DNA of 64,000 nucleotides, from assembly GCA_010093485.1 (NCBI GenBank), contig MU001501.1, forward strand, positions 1,691,052-1,755,051, written 5' to 3'. The stretch's first letter is position 1, and each line of letters begins with the position of its first letter. The DNA is from Karstenula rhodostoma CBS 690.94 (taxonomy: Eukaryota > Ascomycota > Dothideomycetes > Pleosporales > Didymosphaeriaceae). The translations under genes were made by a program, and so were the position numbers. Positions 1 to 9,899 of the stretch are shown here, piece by piece. A model generated the notes under the pieces. The model saw only the letters and a list, made by a program, of their open reading frames with translations. It made no database searches and was not told the DNA's origin.

Positions 1-279
1 CTCGCAAGGAGGAGTGCGCGGTGGGAGAACGGATTCGCGACGAAGAGGATCAGGAAGGTGCTGGTGAGGACCGGCAGATAGAGATGCACAAAGGCACGCC
101 ATGCAGGCGCAGGCGGCTGCGGAGCCGGCTCTGTCGCCGTTGGAGGTGCGCCGGCACTTGGAGAAGACATTGTCGGCCCTGTAGTCGTGGTGCAGGCGGT
201 GGGGCAGGTAGCGGGGCAGGTAGCGAGGTGCACTTTCGGTGTCGGATGGAAAGGAATGCCAAGCCAAGTCTCGCGCCAT
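1..279 (-). CDS. Possible open frame running off the left edge, low confidence
   Basis: On the minus strand an ATG at 279 opens a frame without stops to the left edge (about 93 codons). The DNA is GC-rich, so long chance frames occur on both strands here, and a plus-strand frame covers much of the same stretch. The predicted peptide is rich in Arg, Pro, Cys and Ala with no recognisable motif. I list it only because a real gene could continue outside the window. Confidence 0.15.
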   Translation of the reverse strand, partial: MARDLAWHSFPSDTESAPRYLPRYLPHRLHHDYRADNVFSKCRRTSNGDRAGSAAACACMACLCASLSAGPHQHLPDPLRRESVLPPRTPPCE

Positions 280-555
280 CACGTGATAGCGCACCTGCCT
301 AAGGAAGCTTTGACCAAGTGAAAGGCGAAATTGACAGTGAAAGTGAACAGCAATCCACGCTCAACTGGAAACTGCCTAATCCGGTAATCTCTTCATCGCT
401 CTTAGACCCATGGCTCGTTGAGGCACCCCACTACCACTCCATAACATGTCGAAAAGCCGCAGCATCTCCCCGGGCATTGGTTAACAGCACTTGCAACAAG
501 CTCGTTCACAACTTCACTGTCTCACCGCAATAACCCATGGTCCAGGCGCCACTCG
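280..555. other. Intergenic, nothing recognised
   Basis: No conserved open frame or repeat was seen between the left-edge frame and the end of the GNAT gene. The stretch is the likely 3' flank of that minus-strand gene. Confidence 0.4.
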
Positions 556-1128
556 TTACCGCAAAGCATCTGGAAACGCAGGTCCCTTCATCTGCATAAC
601 AGCCACGCCCCCGCCCTTCTCACCCTCAGCCGGTCTTTTACACTCCAACACACTCATCCCCATCAGCTTCTCATAAAATGGCACCGACTTCTCCCAGCTG
701 CTTGTAAACAGCATGCTTCGCCTCAGGTGCGGCATCGCCTCGATGACTTCTTGTACGCACTTGATCAGCCACGCACCAAGTCCCTTCCCTTGCATTTTGG
801 GATCCACGTAGACGTCGGTAAGATAAAGGAACGTCGTGAAGTCGGTTATGCAGCGGGCGAAGCCGATGAGCTTGGGTTGGATTGTTTCAGAAGGGCCGGT
901 CGACGAAGTAGCCGGTGCAGCTGGTGGAGACTCGTACATGCCAAAGCAGAGCGAATTCTCGAGCGTTTCGCGCATCACGTCTTCTGGTAGTGCATCGGCC
1001 CAGTAGAAAAGGTCGGACGCGAACACGGTATTGAGCTCGGCGATGGGGATAAGCGCGGGGTCTGTCGAGATGAAGTAGCCATCTTTCGTCCATGTGCGAT
1101 GGGTCAGTTTTTGCTTTGTGGTGGTCAT
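556..1128 (-). CDS. GNAT family N-acetyltransferase
   Basis: A single-exon gene of 190 residues. GNAT enzymes move an acetyl group from acetyl-CoA to an amine; the substrate here is unknown. The central segment LYLTDVYVDPKMQGKGLGAWL (described as about residues 100-120) contains motif A, the Q-G-K-G-L-G acetyl-CoA pyrophosphate loop after a beta strand. Downstream PFYEKLMGM matches the usual C-terminal Y-x-x-x-G-M region of small fungal GNATs. An insert of Ser, Pro and Ala residues lies before the core fold. No signal peptide or membrane segment is seen, so it is probably cytosolic. The length fits a stand-alone GNAT, and the first ATG of the frame was taken as the start. Confidence 0.85.
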   Translation of the reverse strand: MTTTKQKLTHRTWTKDGYFISTDPALIPIAELNTVFASDLFYWADALPEDVMRETLENSLCFGMYESPPAAPATSSTGPSETIQPKLIGFARCITDFTTFLYLTDVYVDPKMQGKGLGAWLIKCVQEVIEAMPHLRRSMLFTSSWEKSVPFYEKLMGMSVLECKRPAEGEKGGGVAVMQMKGPAFPDALR

Positions 1129-3494
1129 GTTGACAAATTCGACAGACGCGTTATTGTTGCACTTGAAAACCTTCTCAATTCGTGGTCAACTGCTGTTGTA
1201 CCTCAGCAATGAATCAACCTACCGAAGCGAACTACGTTGCATGCAAGTTCGGGAACGAGCCCGAATCCCACCGTGGCAGACGTCATCGCGACCCGTTCTT
1301 CGAGACGCCCGACACACAGCATATCAACGTGTGTTGATGTATTTTTCTGATGTGTTATTTTGTTTGTGACAATGCGGCAGAGTTGTCCAGTGCCCGTGCC
1401 GCGCTGTTATGACTGAGGGAATTTGCTTGGGCGTCGATGGCGGGGCTCGTTGGGCATGTGACATAGCCACTGTTGGAGTCAACCTTTATCAGGAAGATAG
1501 CATCCTCGTTAACAGTTTTCGGCATGCGTAATGACAGGCAATTCGTTATGTCTAGTCCTCTTTCTATTTCGTCCCTCTATAACCGACTTATTCTGATTCC
1601 GTTCACAAATAAGTTGGGAAGAGTTTCAAATCGGTCATGCCTCACTAAGGAGAAAGAGAAATAAGCGTCTACTCGCGGCAGCTTCGCACTCCCTAGAAAA
1701 GTCAATACAGGCGAAACAGTAGCTGGGTACAGGGAAGCAAACCAGACGTAGGTTGTGGTGCAACCCGAGCGTGTTTTAACACCAGTTCTGCAGGGTCCGA
1801 TTCCAGTGTCAGGTTTTGCTCAGGTTGCTTGCGCTTCCGTTATACAATACTGCCAAACCTTATTACGTGACTGCAAGTCAGTGTGGTACCAGGACAGATT
1901 TCTTCTATAAATCCTACTTGCCTGTTAAAGCCTCAAAAGTTCGAAGCTCCTGCAGTATCTCTTCAGTACTCGAACTAACCATCGTCGACGGTTCGTTGGA
2001 CGAGTGATATGCCCCGTAACAACTACCACGCTCTAGCTCAAGATTGCAATATTCATGCTCAACCATATAGTATTCTAGAGACTAATAAGTCATTACAATA
2101 CTCGGTTCGCACTGGAGTGAAGGACTCTTTGACAATACACCTGCATCTTCTCGGTCCGATATAGTTGTTATCATGTTTCGTGATGATTCATTATGAGCGA
2201 AGCTTTTGAACTGCAAATAGGGCTGTACAATATCTACGATCCAGTTGAATCGCTCGTCCGATAGAGATGATAGAGCTTGGAAATCTAGGGTGCAGAAAAT
2301 CAGGGATCTAAAGTCCAGCTGCAATGATCGTGGCCATCGCCAACCATTCCGCTCTCCTGATAATTTCTTGGCATTGAAACCGACCCTTCGGACCGGCAAT
2401 GGCTTATTCATTCGTATGAGGTTGCTGGTCTCGTCGAGGGCTCTTAAAACCTCGATTTGCGCGTAGAATTTAGCTAATCTGGACTCTAATTCCTTCAAAG
2501 CAGTGCCTTGGAGTTGGAACGCATCTTCGTAGATTTGATCGAGTCATTAAATGATTACACTAGACATGACGCAGCAGATACGACAGTAGACAGTCAGGAA
2601 CATAGAAGCTTACGATAATGTGTTCCGAAGCGAACTGTCTTGCATTTAAGCTAGGAGACAAGCGGCCGCCATGATCGACCGCCACCTTGTAGATAGGTAC
2701 AAGCTGCGCAGCTCAAACCCATCTAGGCTAAGCGTCGCCTTCTACAAAGGAATGCCGCAGGCCGTATGTTCGCGCGATCGCTTCCGAACTCTATGCAGGG
2801 ACAGTGACGATGTCCCACACCTTTTTCACATCCTAGTAATAATTTGTTCGCATGGCTTGGCACTGCGTGTGGGGTGCTAGCACATTTCAAGGATGAGGCC
2901 TTTGCGCGGGAGTGCGACGTGCATGCGTTCTCTTATTCAGGGGCTGGCCACGATACTTTGTGTCCCTTACAGTCGTCAGTGGAAGAACTGGCCGAACTGT
3001 TCGCTAGTATTATAGGTCGCTTGGATAAACACGAGGTAGTGCAGTTATAGTTTCGTGGCCGTGATTGGTTGTTTTGGCGCCGCGACCTTACCGACCGCGT
3101 AGCAGTGATGCAGCCCGCCTCACACCATGCAATCCTCAGTTCAGGGATAATCTGTACAGGGCTGGACCCCAATTATACGTCAGTTTCTGCCAGTAAAGCT
3201 CAAGGAGGTATATGCAGTGGATATGTGGCAGATAACACATTCCAATCATTCCAGCTGGTTCACGGCAGTCCAGGCAACCGCGTGCTGTCTGGCTGTAGAA
3301 TACGGTGGTGGATCAATCTATATATATTTGGTATTCAATCAAAATGCCATTCATTCCTACCTCAGCATTAAAATGCTACGCGTTTCAAACCCATTGCTTG
3401 TTTGCTTGTAAGTACTTGAATAAGAGCGACTTTACGAACGTGCTAACGGGTGCGTAGGAACACTCTGCAACCGTAACTCGTCACCATTCCCGCT
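1129..3494. other. Intergenic, only weak frames
   Basis: A 2.4-kb GC-balanced stretch without a convincing gene. The best candidate is a minus-strand frame around 2082-2520, listed separately. The remaining frames are short and share no recognisable motif. Confidence 0.4.
2082..2520 (-). pseudogene. Possible gene remnant with coiled-coil character
   Basis: A minus-strand frame of about 145 codons contains a helical, heptad-like stretch (LKELESRLAKFYAQIEVL) followed by basic sequence. It has no ATG at its 5' end and a stop lies just upstream, so it could be an exon of a degraded gene or a chance frame. The family is not recognised. Confidence 0.2.
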
Positions 3495-3956
3495 ATGGCC
3501 TCCAACATTCCAAAGTTCCGCTTCCTCACTGCAGCTCAGGTCAGGCGTCTTCACGGCACATTAATCGCGAACGCCCAGCCCACACAGCCGGCTTTGCTAG
3601 AGTCAGCAGTACAGTCTCCCTTGAACATCAAATACTACAACAACGAACAGAACCTGTTCCAGCTTGCAGCAAGTCTCCCGGAGAAAATAATGAAGAACCA
3701 TGCATACCAAGATGGAAACAAACGCACAGCACTTGTGGCGGCAGATATGTTCTTGAAGATCAACGGTTACAAACTCCAAGAAACACCCTTACAGACCGGC
3801 AATGTGAGCCAGGACCTGGAAAACGCCCATGTCGCAGTGTGCACGAATGCGTGGACAGCTGAAGAATTGGGTCGATTCTATGAGCAGAGCGCCAAGGCGA
3901 TTGAGGAATGGACTCCTGAGATCCTGGCTTATAGGAACGAGGCTACGGAATATTGA
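3495..3956 (+). CDS. Doc/Fic-fold protein (death-on-curing family)
   Basis: A single-exon gene of 153 residues. The signature NHAYQDGNKRTAL (about residues 70-82) is the Fic-fold active-site loop in its Doc form: His followed by D-G-N-K-R rather than the G-N-G-R of AMP-transferring Fic proteins. Bacterial Doc uses this loop to phosphorylate elongation factor Tu and is held in check by the antitoxin Phd. No Phd-like frame is adjacent. The length fits Doc (about 125-150 residues). The absence of introns and the bacterial-type motif are compatible with an old transfer from bacteria, though Doc-like proteins occur in several fungi. It could also be a non-toxic Fic-fold enzyme. The target is unknown. 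Confidence 0.8.
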   Translation: MASNIPKFRFLTAAQVRRLHGTLIANAQPTQPALLESAVQSPLNIKYYNNEQNLFQLAASLPEKIMKNHAYQDGNKRTALVAADMFLKINGYKLQETPLQTGNVSQDLENAHVAVCTNAWTAEELGRFYEQSAKAIEEWTPEILAYRNEATEY

Positions 3957-4179
3957 GGTGTAAACATGATGGGGTTTTTTTTTTAAAAAAATTATTATAA
4001 CGCTCTTTCGGTATCAGCAAACAAATTTAAATCGAGACTTTTGATAGTGGGCCATCCCGCGATGATCACATGTCCTTCAACCTATCAAGAGCCCCTCCGA
4101 TTTCTGGTATTATGGTACTAGCGATTTCCGCAAACTCGGCTATCTTTGATTAGCATGCGTGAATTAACAGTATAGGGTC

Positions 4180-4698
4180 TTAGGTGAGGTACCATCTGGA
4201 GTTCCGTCCAGGGCGATTGTATGCATCACACCGTAGAGGTATAAGGTTGCCGGGCTTGTATTCGCAGCAGACTGGCGGGGAAGTTGTTGAGGGACGACTA
4301 GGCGGGGGCAACCAGGTGATGAGTCTAATGATCAGGATGTCAGCAGCAACAACTAGACAAAGTACGGTGTAGCGGTTACCAAGGGCAAAGTGCTGGGTAT
4401 CGTGGAAGTAGCTCAGTGTGAGCCTATCGGGGCGCTTGGGGAGAGCGGATGAGTTATGAGCGAGGCAGCCACCGGCCTGCAGAGCATAACCGACTTCTGT
4501 AGGAATACAGACATAGGCTTCCCCAGGGTCGCCCACTCGGATAGAGACTTTATTTGTGACGAGTGTGCCCTCTGGGCCCAGTCTGGTGAACTCTGCTGTC
4601 GCGTTATGAAAAGCTCTCGCAGCTGCGGCGCCACGGAGAGGTCTTAAAGCGTTAAAAGTCACAACTCGTGTAATCGTGGTTCGAGATCTGGCAAGCAT
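4180..4698 (-). CDS. Hypothetical protein with mitochondrial-type presequence
   Basis: The N-terminus is rich in Arg, Ala, Ser and Thr without acidic residues over about 30 positions (MLARSRTTITRVVTFNALRP), typical of a matrix-targeting presequence ending near A-R-A-F-H-N. The rest is not recognised. As an uninterrupted frame it has 172 codons with a hydrophobic stretch near residues 108-128. Alternatively a 55-bp intron at 4325-4379 (GTAACC donor, CTGAC branch, ATTAG acceptor on the minus strand) would remove that stretch and change the C-terminus. I cannot decide between the two models, so the start is more reliable than the end. Confidence 0.45.
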   Translation of the reverse strand: MLARSRTTITRVVTFNALRPLRGAAAARAFHNATAEFTRLGPEGTLVTNKVSIRVGDPGEAYVCIPTEVGYALQAGGCLAHNSSALPKRPDRLTLSYFHDTQHFALGNRYTVLCLVVAADILIIRLITWLPPPSRPSTTSPPVCCEYKPGNLIPLRCDAYNRPGRNSRWYLT

Positions 4699-6071
4699 TG
4701 CTTGGTGGGGGTCGTAGATATAAGGGTTTACTCAAAGGAAAACGTGTTCTTGAAAGAATGAAGGGCGATGGGTTAAGTGGTTGATTGCTTCCTACTTGGT
4801 TTCAGCCGCGATGTCTCCGGGCAGGCGGACTTGGCACAGCTGACGAGTCCAGGGTCATTGCTGATCTGCCCCGCCCACTTTAGCTAGCGGGCTTTGTGGC
4901 GGGGCTGCGTCCGATTGGATGGAGGAAATTGTCAATGCTCAGCTCCTCGTTCCACCCGCAGAGGCGACTCCATGTAAAGTTGCATACAAAGCTCATCTTC
5001 GCGACCCCTTCTTGTTCACTCAGGCTGCAGATCGCTCGTCCCGTCGCGCGTTCCTTTCTTAGTCAATAACACATCGACCTGGATAGCTCAGCGAGCATAT
5101 CCTGCTACACGCCTGCCTTGATCGCGACACGTACCGAATAATTTGCTATTGATAGCCCAGTCGCTTTAACGAGGGCCCTGATAAACCCCCCTCGACAACG
5201 TTAAAATAGATACCTTGGAGTGGTACGTTCAGCAATTAGACAAGATAGCAAAGGGACCAGAAAACAGACACAAATCGGGGCCGAAAACGGGAATCGGAAG
5301 CTGCTGAATCCCACAATAGAGTCTTGCTAGAGTCCAGAACAGGAACTCGCAATCACGCCTAGGGCCTTGCTATAGACACTATTTCCGCATGTGTATATTA
5401 TCTTCGATGCCCTTAAGGAGTGTTCTGTGCGGGCAGAGCTGACTAACATCCTTAGAATCTTGTCTGCATAGCAGCTTCAGAACTTGTATACCCTCTTAAC
5501 TAGCTGCAGAGGATAGTAAATTAAGAGTTTATTAAAGATATATATACACTAGCAGGACTTCTTCGATCTGAAAAGCGAGCTAGTGAATAAAGATATACGG
5601 AAATACATACAGTAACGACTATTCGACGACGAACGATTGAGCAGATGGAGAGCAGATAAGTCTAAAAGCAGTATTCGGCGACTGTATCTCTCGTATTCCT
5701 AGTCCAGTCCGAACGGCTATCTATCAACCGCTGTAAATCAATGTTTTTGATGACTCCGACATGGCACAATTCGCCGGCAATATCCGGCCTTGAACAGGAT
5801 TGGGCTAAGCCCGATAAAGCACGGTGCCTCGGCCCATGCGATCTCCGGCTCCGAGTCACGCCTTCGGTTCGATTTATGACATCTGCTCTCACCAACAACT
5901 TCGTACTCAAGATTCCGACGTCCAGTACATGAGCTTGGGAACTATTAGCGCTTTCCATGATGAAGATGCTCATCTACTGTCCGTCATGATCCGCGTTCTT
6001 CTCTCCAATACCTTCCCGTAAATCTCCTACAACGTCAGAACAACCTCGGATAAGAACAACTATCAATCACA
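4699..6071. other. Intergenic, nothing recognised
   Basis: About 1.4 kb between the divergent mitochondrial-type gene and the MFS gene. Short frames occur on both strands (for example 5662-5973 minus) but none shows a motif or plausible splice structure. Promoters of both flanking genes must lie here. No clear core elements were identified. Confidence 0.4.
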
Positions 6072-7678
6072 ATGCCTCGCAGGCCGGACGAAAACGAGCC
6101 TCTTCTCGGTGATCGCCATGTCGACGCCCCAAGATCCGATGGAACCCTACTTTCCCACATAAAAACTATCCTCTGGGGCCCCGCATCCGTAGAACGATCC
6201 GTGGTGATGAAACTCGACCTCACCATTTTGCCCTACTTCTCGTTGATATGGTTTCTCTTCGGCGTAAACCGCGCTAGCTACAGTCATGCCTATATCAGCG
6301 GTATGAAGGAAGACCTCGACTTTAAGGGCAACCAATTCAACCTGATGATCACCATATACATGGTGTTCTATGCTGTGTTTCAGATACCCTCTACTTCGCT
6401 TCTCACTTTGGCGCGGCCGAAGTATGTTTTCGTTGCTGCGAATGTGGCGTGGAGCGTTCTGACGCTGCTCACCTTTCGAATGCAGAATGTGTACCAGCTG
6501 TTTATTTTGAGCGGCTTTGAAGGCGCGTTTTCAGCCGTTGCATATGTCGGAGCACACTTCATCTATGGGTCATGGTACAAGAAGTCCGAATTGAGTACTC
6601 GGGCAGCCATCTTCTGTTGCTTCGGGCATACGGGAAGCATCGCGGGCGGATGGATTCAAGCCGGTCTTCTCTCCGCTTTCGATGGAAGGGGTGGGCTACC
6701 AGCTTGGCGATGGGTGTTTGTGGTCGTATCGGTCATTACGATTCCGGTTGCTGCACTTGGTAAGCTCGATAAGATAACGTTCTGACACGCTGTAACTGAC
6801 TCTTGGTGCAGGATGGATCGTGATTCCTAACCTGCCCGCACACAAGAGTGCATGGTACCTCTCTGACGAGGAGAAGGATGTGGCTGTTTCTCGACTTGGA
6901 AAGACCAAGAAAGCTAGTTGGGATCTGACAGTTTTCCGACGCGTACTTCTAAGCTGGCAGTTCTGGCTTTTACCGATGATCTTCATGCGTAGGTTCACCA
7001 TCGTATCTCTCCCATAGCAGTACAGATCTAATCCTTGTAACAGTCTACTCGCTCTGCATTCAAGCCTGCGGCAACAACGTTATGCCCCTGTGGATGGCTT
7101 CCCGCGGCTACACCACCATCCAACAGAACACCTACCCCACCGCGATCTACCTTTTCGCCATCCTCGGCACGATAATTTACTCGCTCATCTCCGACCATCT
7201 CCAATCGCGCTGGCAGCCATCCCTAGCGATTGGCCTAACCTTCATCGTTGGCTCAGCCATCCTCGTCGCCGACCCCGCAGCAGATGGTTGGCACTTCTTC
7301 GCTTTCTACCTGCTTGGAACGACGTATGCGCCGCAGGCTGTGTGGTACTCCTGGATGGCGGATGTGACGGCGCATGACGTACAGCTCAGAGCAATCACGA
7401 CGGGCTGGATGAACAGCTTCGACTTTGCCTTCGTCACGTGGTGGCCGTTGGTGTTCTATCCAGTCACAGACGCGCCACATTACGAGAAAGGGTATATTGC
7501 AAGCTTGGTCACTGGAGCACTGGTTGTGCCATTTGTTGGACTAATTGCATATCTTGAGACAAGGGATCGAAGGATTGGGAAAATCGGAATGAGCTTCGAG
7601 GGCGAAGGTGCGGAGGGCGCAGAAACAGCAAGAGAGGAAGTTGATGGCGGGTTGGTTAGCGTGCCGCAGATCTCGTAG
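6072..7678 (+). CDS. MFS transporter, allantoate/pantothenate permease (Dal5/Liz1-like) family
   Basis: Three exons (6072-6759, 6812-6988, 7044-7678) give 499 residues. Introns of 52 and 55 bp have consensus donors (GTAAGC, GTAGGT) and join in frame as LGWIVIP and FMLYSLC. The family is proton-coupled anion symporters of the plasma membrane that take up small carboxylates or vitamins such as allantoate or pantothenate. Visible family features are an N-terminal acidic cytosolic tail, a first membrane span near residues 55-75 (PYFSLIWFLFGVNRASYSHA), the segment GSWYKKSELSTRAAIFCC, and about 12 predicted spans. The C-terminal tail is acidic and Glu-rich. The substrate cannot be assigned. The gene ends only 286 bp before island 1 begins. 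Confidence 0.92.
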
Positions 7679-7955
7679 GATGGCAGTAGCGACAACTACT
7701 GATAGCGCTCATGGTACTCACAGCAAGTCCTTTGCCTTCGGCTGAAGCATCATGAGGTTGCGTTGGGCCAAGGCACTTCTCGCGCACGTACAGCGCACAA
7801 AGTGAGAAGATAACGTGGAATCCTCCAGAGAAACGCACCCTGATTCGTCTTATTTTCTGACATATCAAATTATCCGAAACCTTCTTTCTCCAGACGCATG
7901 CATATCTAAAGCTGAAATTGGAGAGGATCTGCTTAGTCATCGGGGTTCCAAAGTC
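7679..7955. other. Short flank between the MFS gene and AT-rich island 1
   Basis: GC-balanced DNA with no gene recognised. It ends at the 8-bp direct repeat that marks the left edge of island 1. Confidence 0.5.
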
Positions 7956-7963
7956 CTAGCCCC
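7956..7963. repeat. Left target-site duplication of island 1
   Basis: CTAGCCCC occurs here and again at 20359-20366, directly outside the inverted repeats that bound island 1. Both copies are in the same orientation, as expected for a duplicated target site. Confidence 0.75.
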
Positions 7964-8041
7964 TTATCTCACTAGGTCAGACGCGCGCGCACGGCCCACC
8001 TATCCCCCAGCCACACTACCAACCTGCGCGCGTCTAAGGGA
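7964..8041 (+). repeat. Left terminal inverted repeat of island 1
   Basis: Begins TTATCTCAC and ends in CTGCGCGCGTCTAAGGGA, matching the reverse complement of 20292-20358. The two arms share the 9-bp outer end, a CAGCCACA block and the 18-bp inner block, with small gaps between. The arm is GC-rich and escaped the AT conversion seen just inside it. Confidence 0.75.
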
Positions 8042-8220
8042 CTATTAAAGTGGGTAAAAAAGTTACTTCTTTTAATACTATACTTTATTACTATATACCC
8101 TTTTAAAGAATTTAAAAAATAAGTAAATTATTTAGTAAAATACTAATAAAAGGCTAGAATTAATAAAAATACCTTACTAATTTATATAAAACTCTATTAG
8201 TATATTTATAATAAACTTTA
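8042..8220. other. AT-rich spacer between left TIR and 5' LTR
   Basis: RIP-mutated sequence without recognisable content. The first ten or so bases still resemble the inner side of the right inverted repeat. Confidence 0.4.
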
Positions 8221-8469
8221 TATAAAGGTTAATTTAACCTAAAATTAAATCCCCTTATAAGATATTTACTTACCTTTAAGTTTAGACTTTATTTAATAGC
8301 CTATATATAAATTAGTTAGTAGATCTTAAATATCTAGTATATAGAGAGTTCCTTTCTAAAACCCTCTTTATCTTAGTATTTTAAGTTTAGTTTTAATTTA
8401 TATAGTTTTTTTTATTTATTTAATTCTAAGAGTATTTATTTTATTTAGCTATATTCTAGTTTTATATTA
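8221..8469 (+). repeat. 5' LTR of the chromovirus
   Basis: Starts TATAAAGGTTAATTTAACCT and matches 16110-16359 and 18623-18871 along about 250 bp, including a shared TATATAGATTAGTTAGTAGAT-like block. The terminal TG and CA expected of an LTR appear as TA, as RIP would leave them. Confidence 0.82.
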
Positions 8470-9899
8470 AATTTAAGACCTCTTCTTTTAGCTAAAGATT
8501 AGTAATTATAATATCTACTTTTAGCTTTTTAAGTATAGAAAGGTCTATTAAAATCCTAAAATTTTTCTTTAGATTAGCTATTAAAGTACTAGAATATCCT
8601 CTAAAGTCCTTATTAAAGACTAGCTATTAAAATACTAGAATATCCTTTAAAATTCTTATTAAAGGCTAGCTATTAAGATACTAGAATATCCTCTAAAATT
8701 CTTATTAAAGACTAGCTATTAAGGTACTAGAATATCCTTCTAAGTTTTTTAAACTTTTTTAAAGACTTATTAATATTAGGTACTTTTAGTAGAATTAATT
8801 ACTATAAAGGTTAAATCCCTTTTAGGTAAAAGTATATACCTATTATAAATATACTAAAAATAATATATATACTTTTAGTAAATAGGCTTAAAATATAATT
8901 AACTACTTACTTATTACTTATATTTTATTTATCTAAACCTACTTTTTATCTTTATAGTAAATATTAATTTATATAATATTTTTATTTTAGATAGTCTTTT
9001 TTTTTTATTTATTTTACTTTTAAATAGCTCTATACCTACTATACTACTACCTATAACTAAATATATAAAAATAAAATCTCTAGTATTTAAATAGTCTATT
9101 AATAAGGATTTAATATTTTTCTTTTAGAGCTATATTAGGACTTATTTTATAAGCTATACTACTAAAGTAATAATAGCTTTTAATTTTAATAAAGAAGACT
9201 TTAATAATATTTTAAAAATAAATAATCCTTATTATAGTATAATTATAGGTAAGATACTATATATATTATTCTAAAGTTACTTATCTATTTTAATATAAAA
9301 ATAGATATTAATAGCTAAAGCCTCTAGTATATAACCTTCCTATAAATTAGAAGACTTACTTTTCTAAATTAAACTTTTTCTACTAAAACTAGATATCTAG
9401 CTACCTAAAAATACTAAAGAATACCTAGCTAATATTAGTAAAATTAAAAAGGAATTAAACCTCTATTAGAATTCTAGAACTAGAAATTATAAAGAGAAAA
9501 AAGATAACTTTAAAGCTAGTCTATAGGTAACTAGACTATAAAAGTTAAAAGAAGTATCTAAACTATATATAGCTTTTACTAATATTAATATAATTATTTT
9601 AAACCTAATTACTTTAGATAGAAAGTATTTAGAAACTTTAAATTATTAAAGTCTAGAGTTTACTACTACTTTTAATATATATATAGGCTATATTAAGGCT
9701 AATATAGCCCTATTTACTATAAAGCTATAACTTATAGCCTTATTCTAATATATATATAAAATATAGGACTAGTAATAAAAGCTAGTCTAGTAAAATATTA
9801 ACCTAAATAATAAAATTAATATTATAATAAACTCCTAGATATAGACTTAAAAAGAAAATAGTTATTTATAAACTAAAATTATAGAACTAAAAAAGACTA

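Noticed and set aside
3494..3956. Doc-Phd toxin-antitoxin operon
   Set aside because: Only the Doc-like gene is present. Flanking frames do not resemble an antitoxin.
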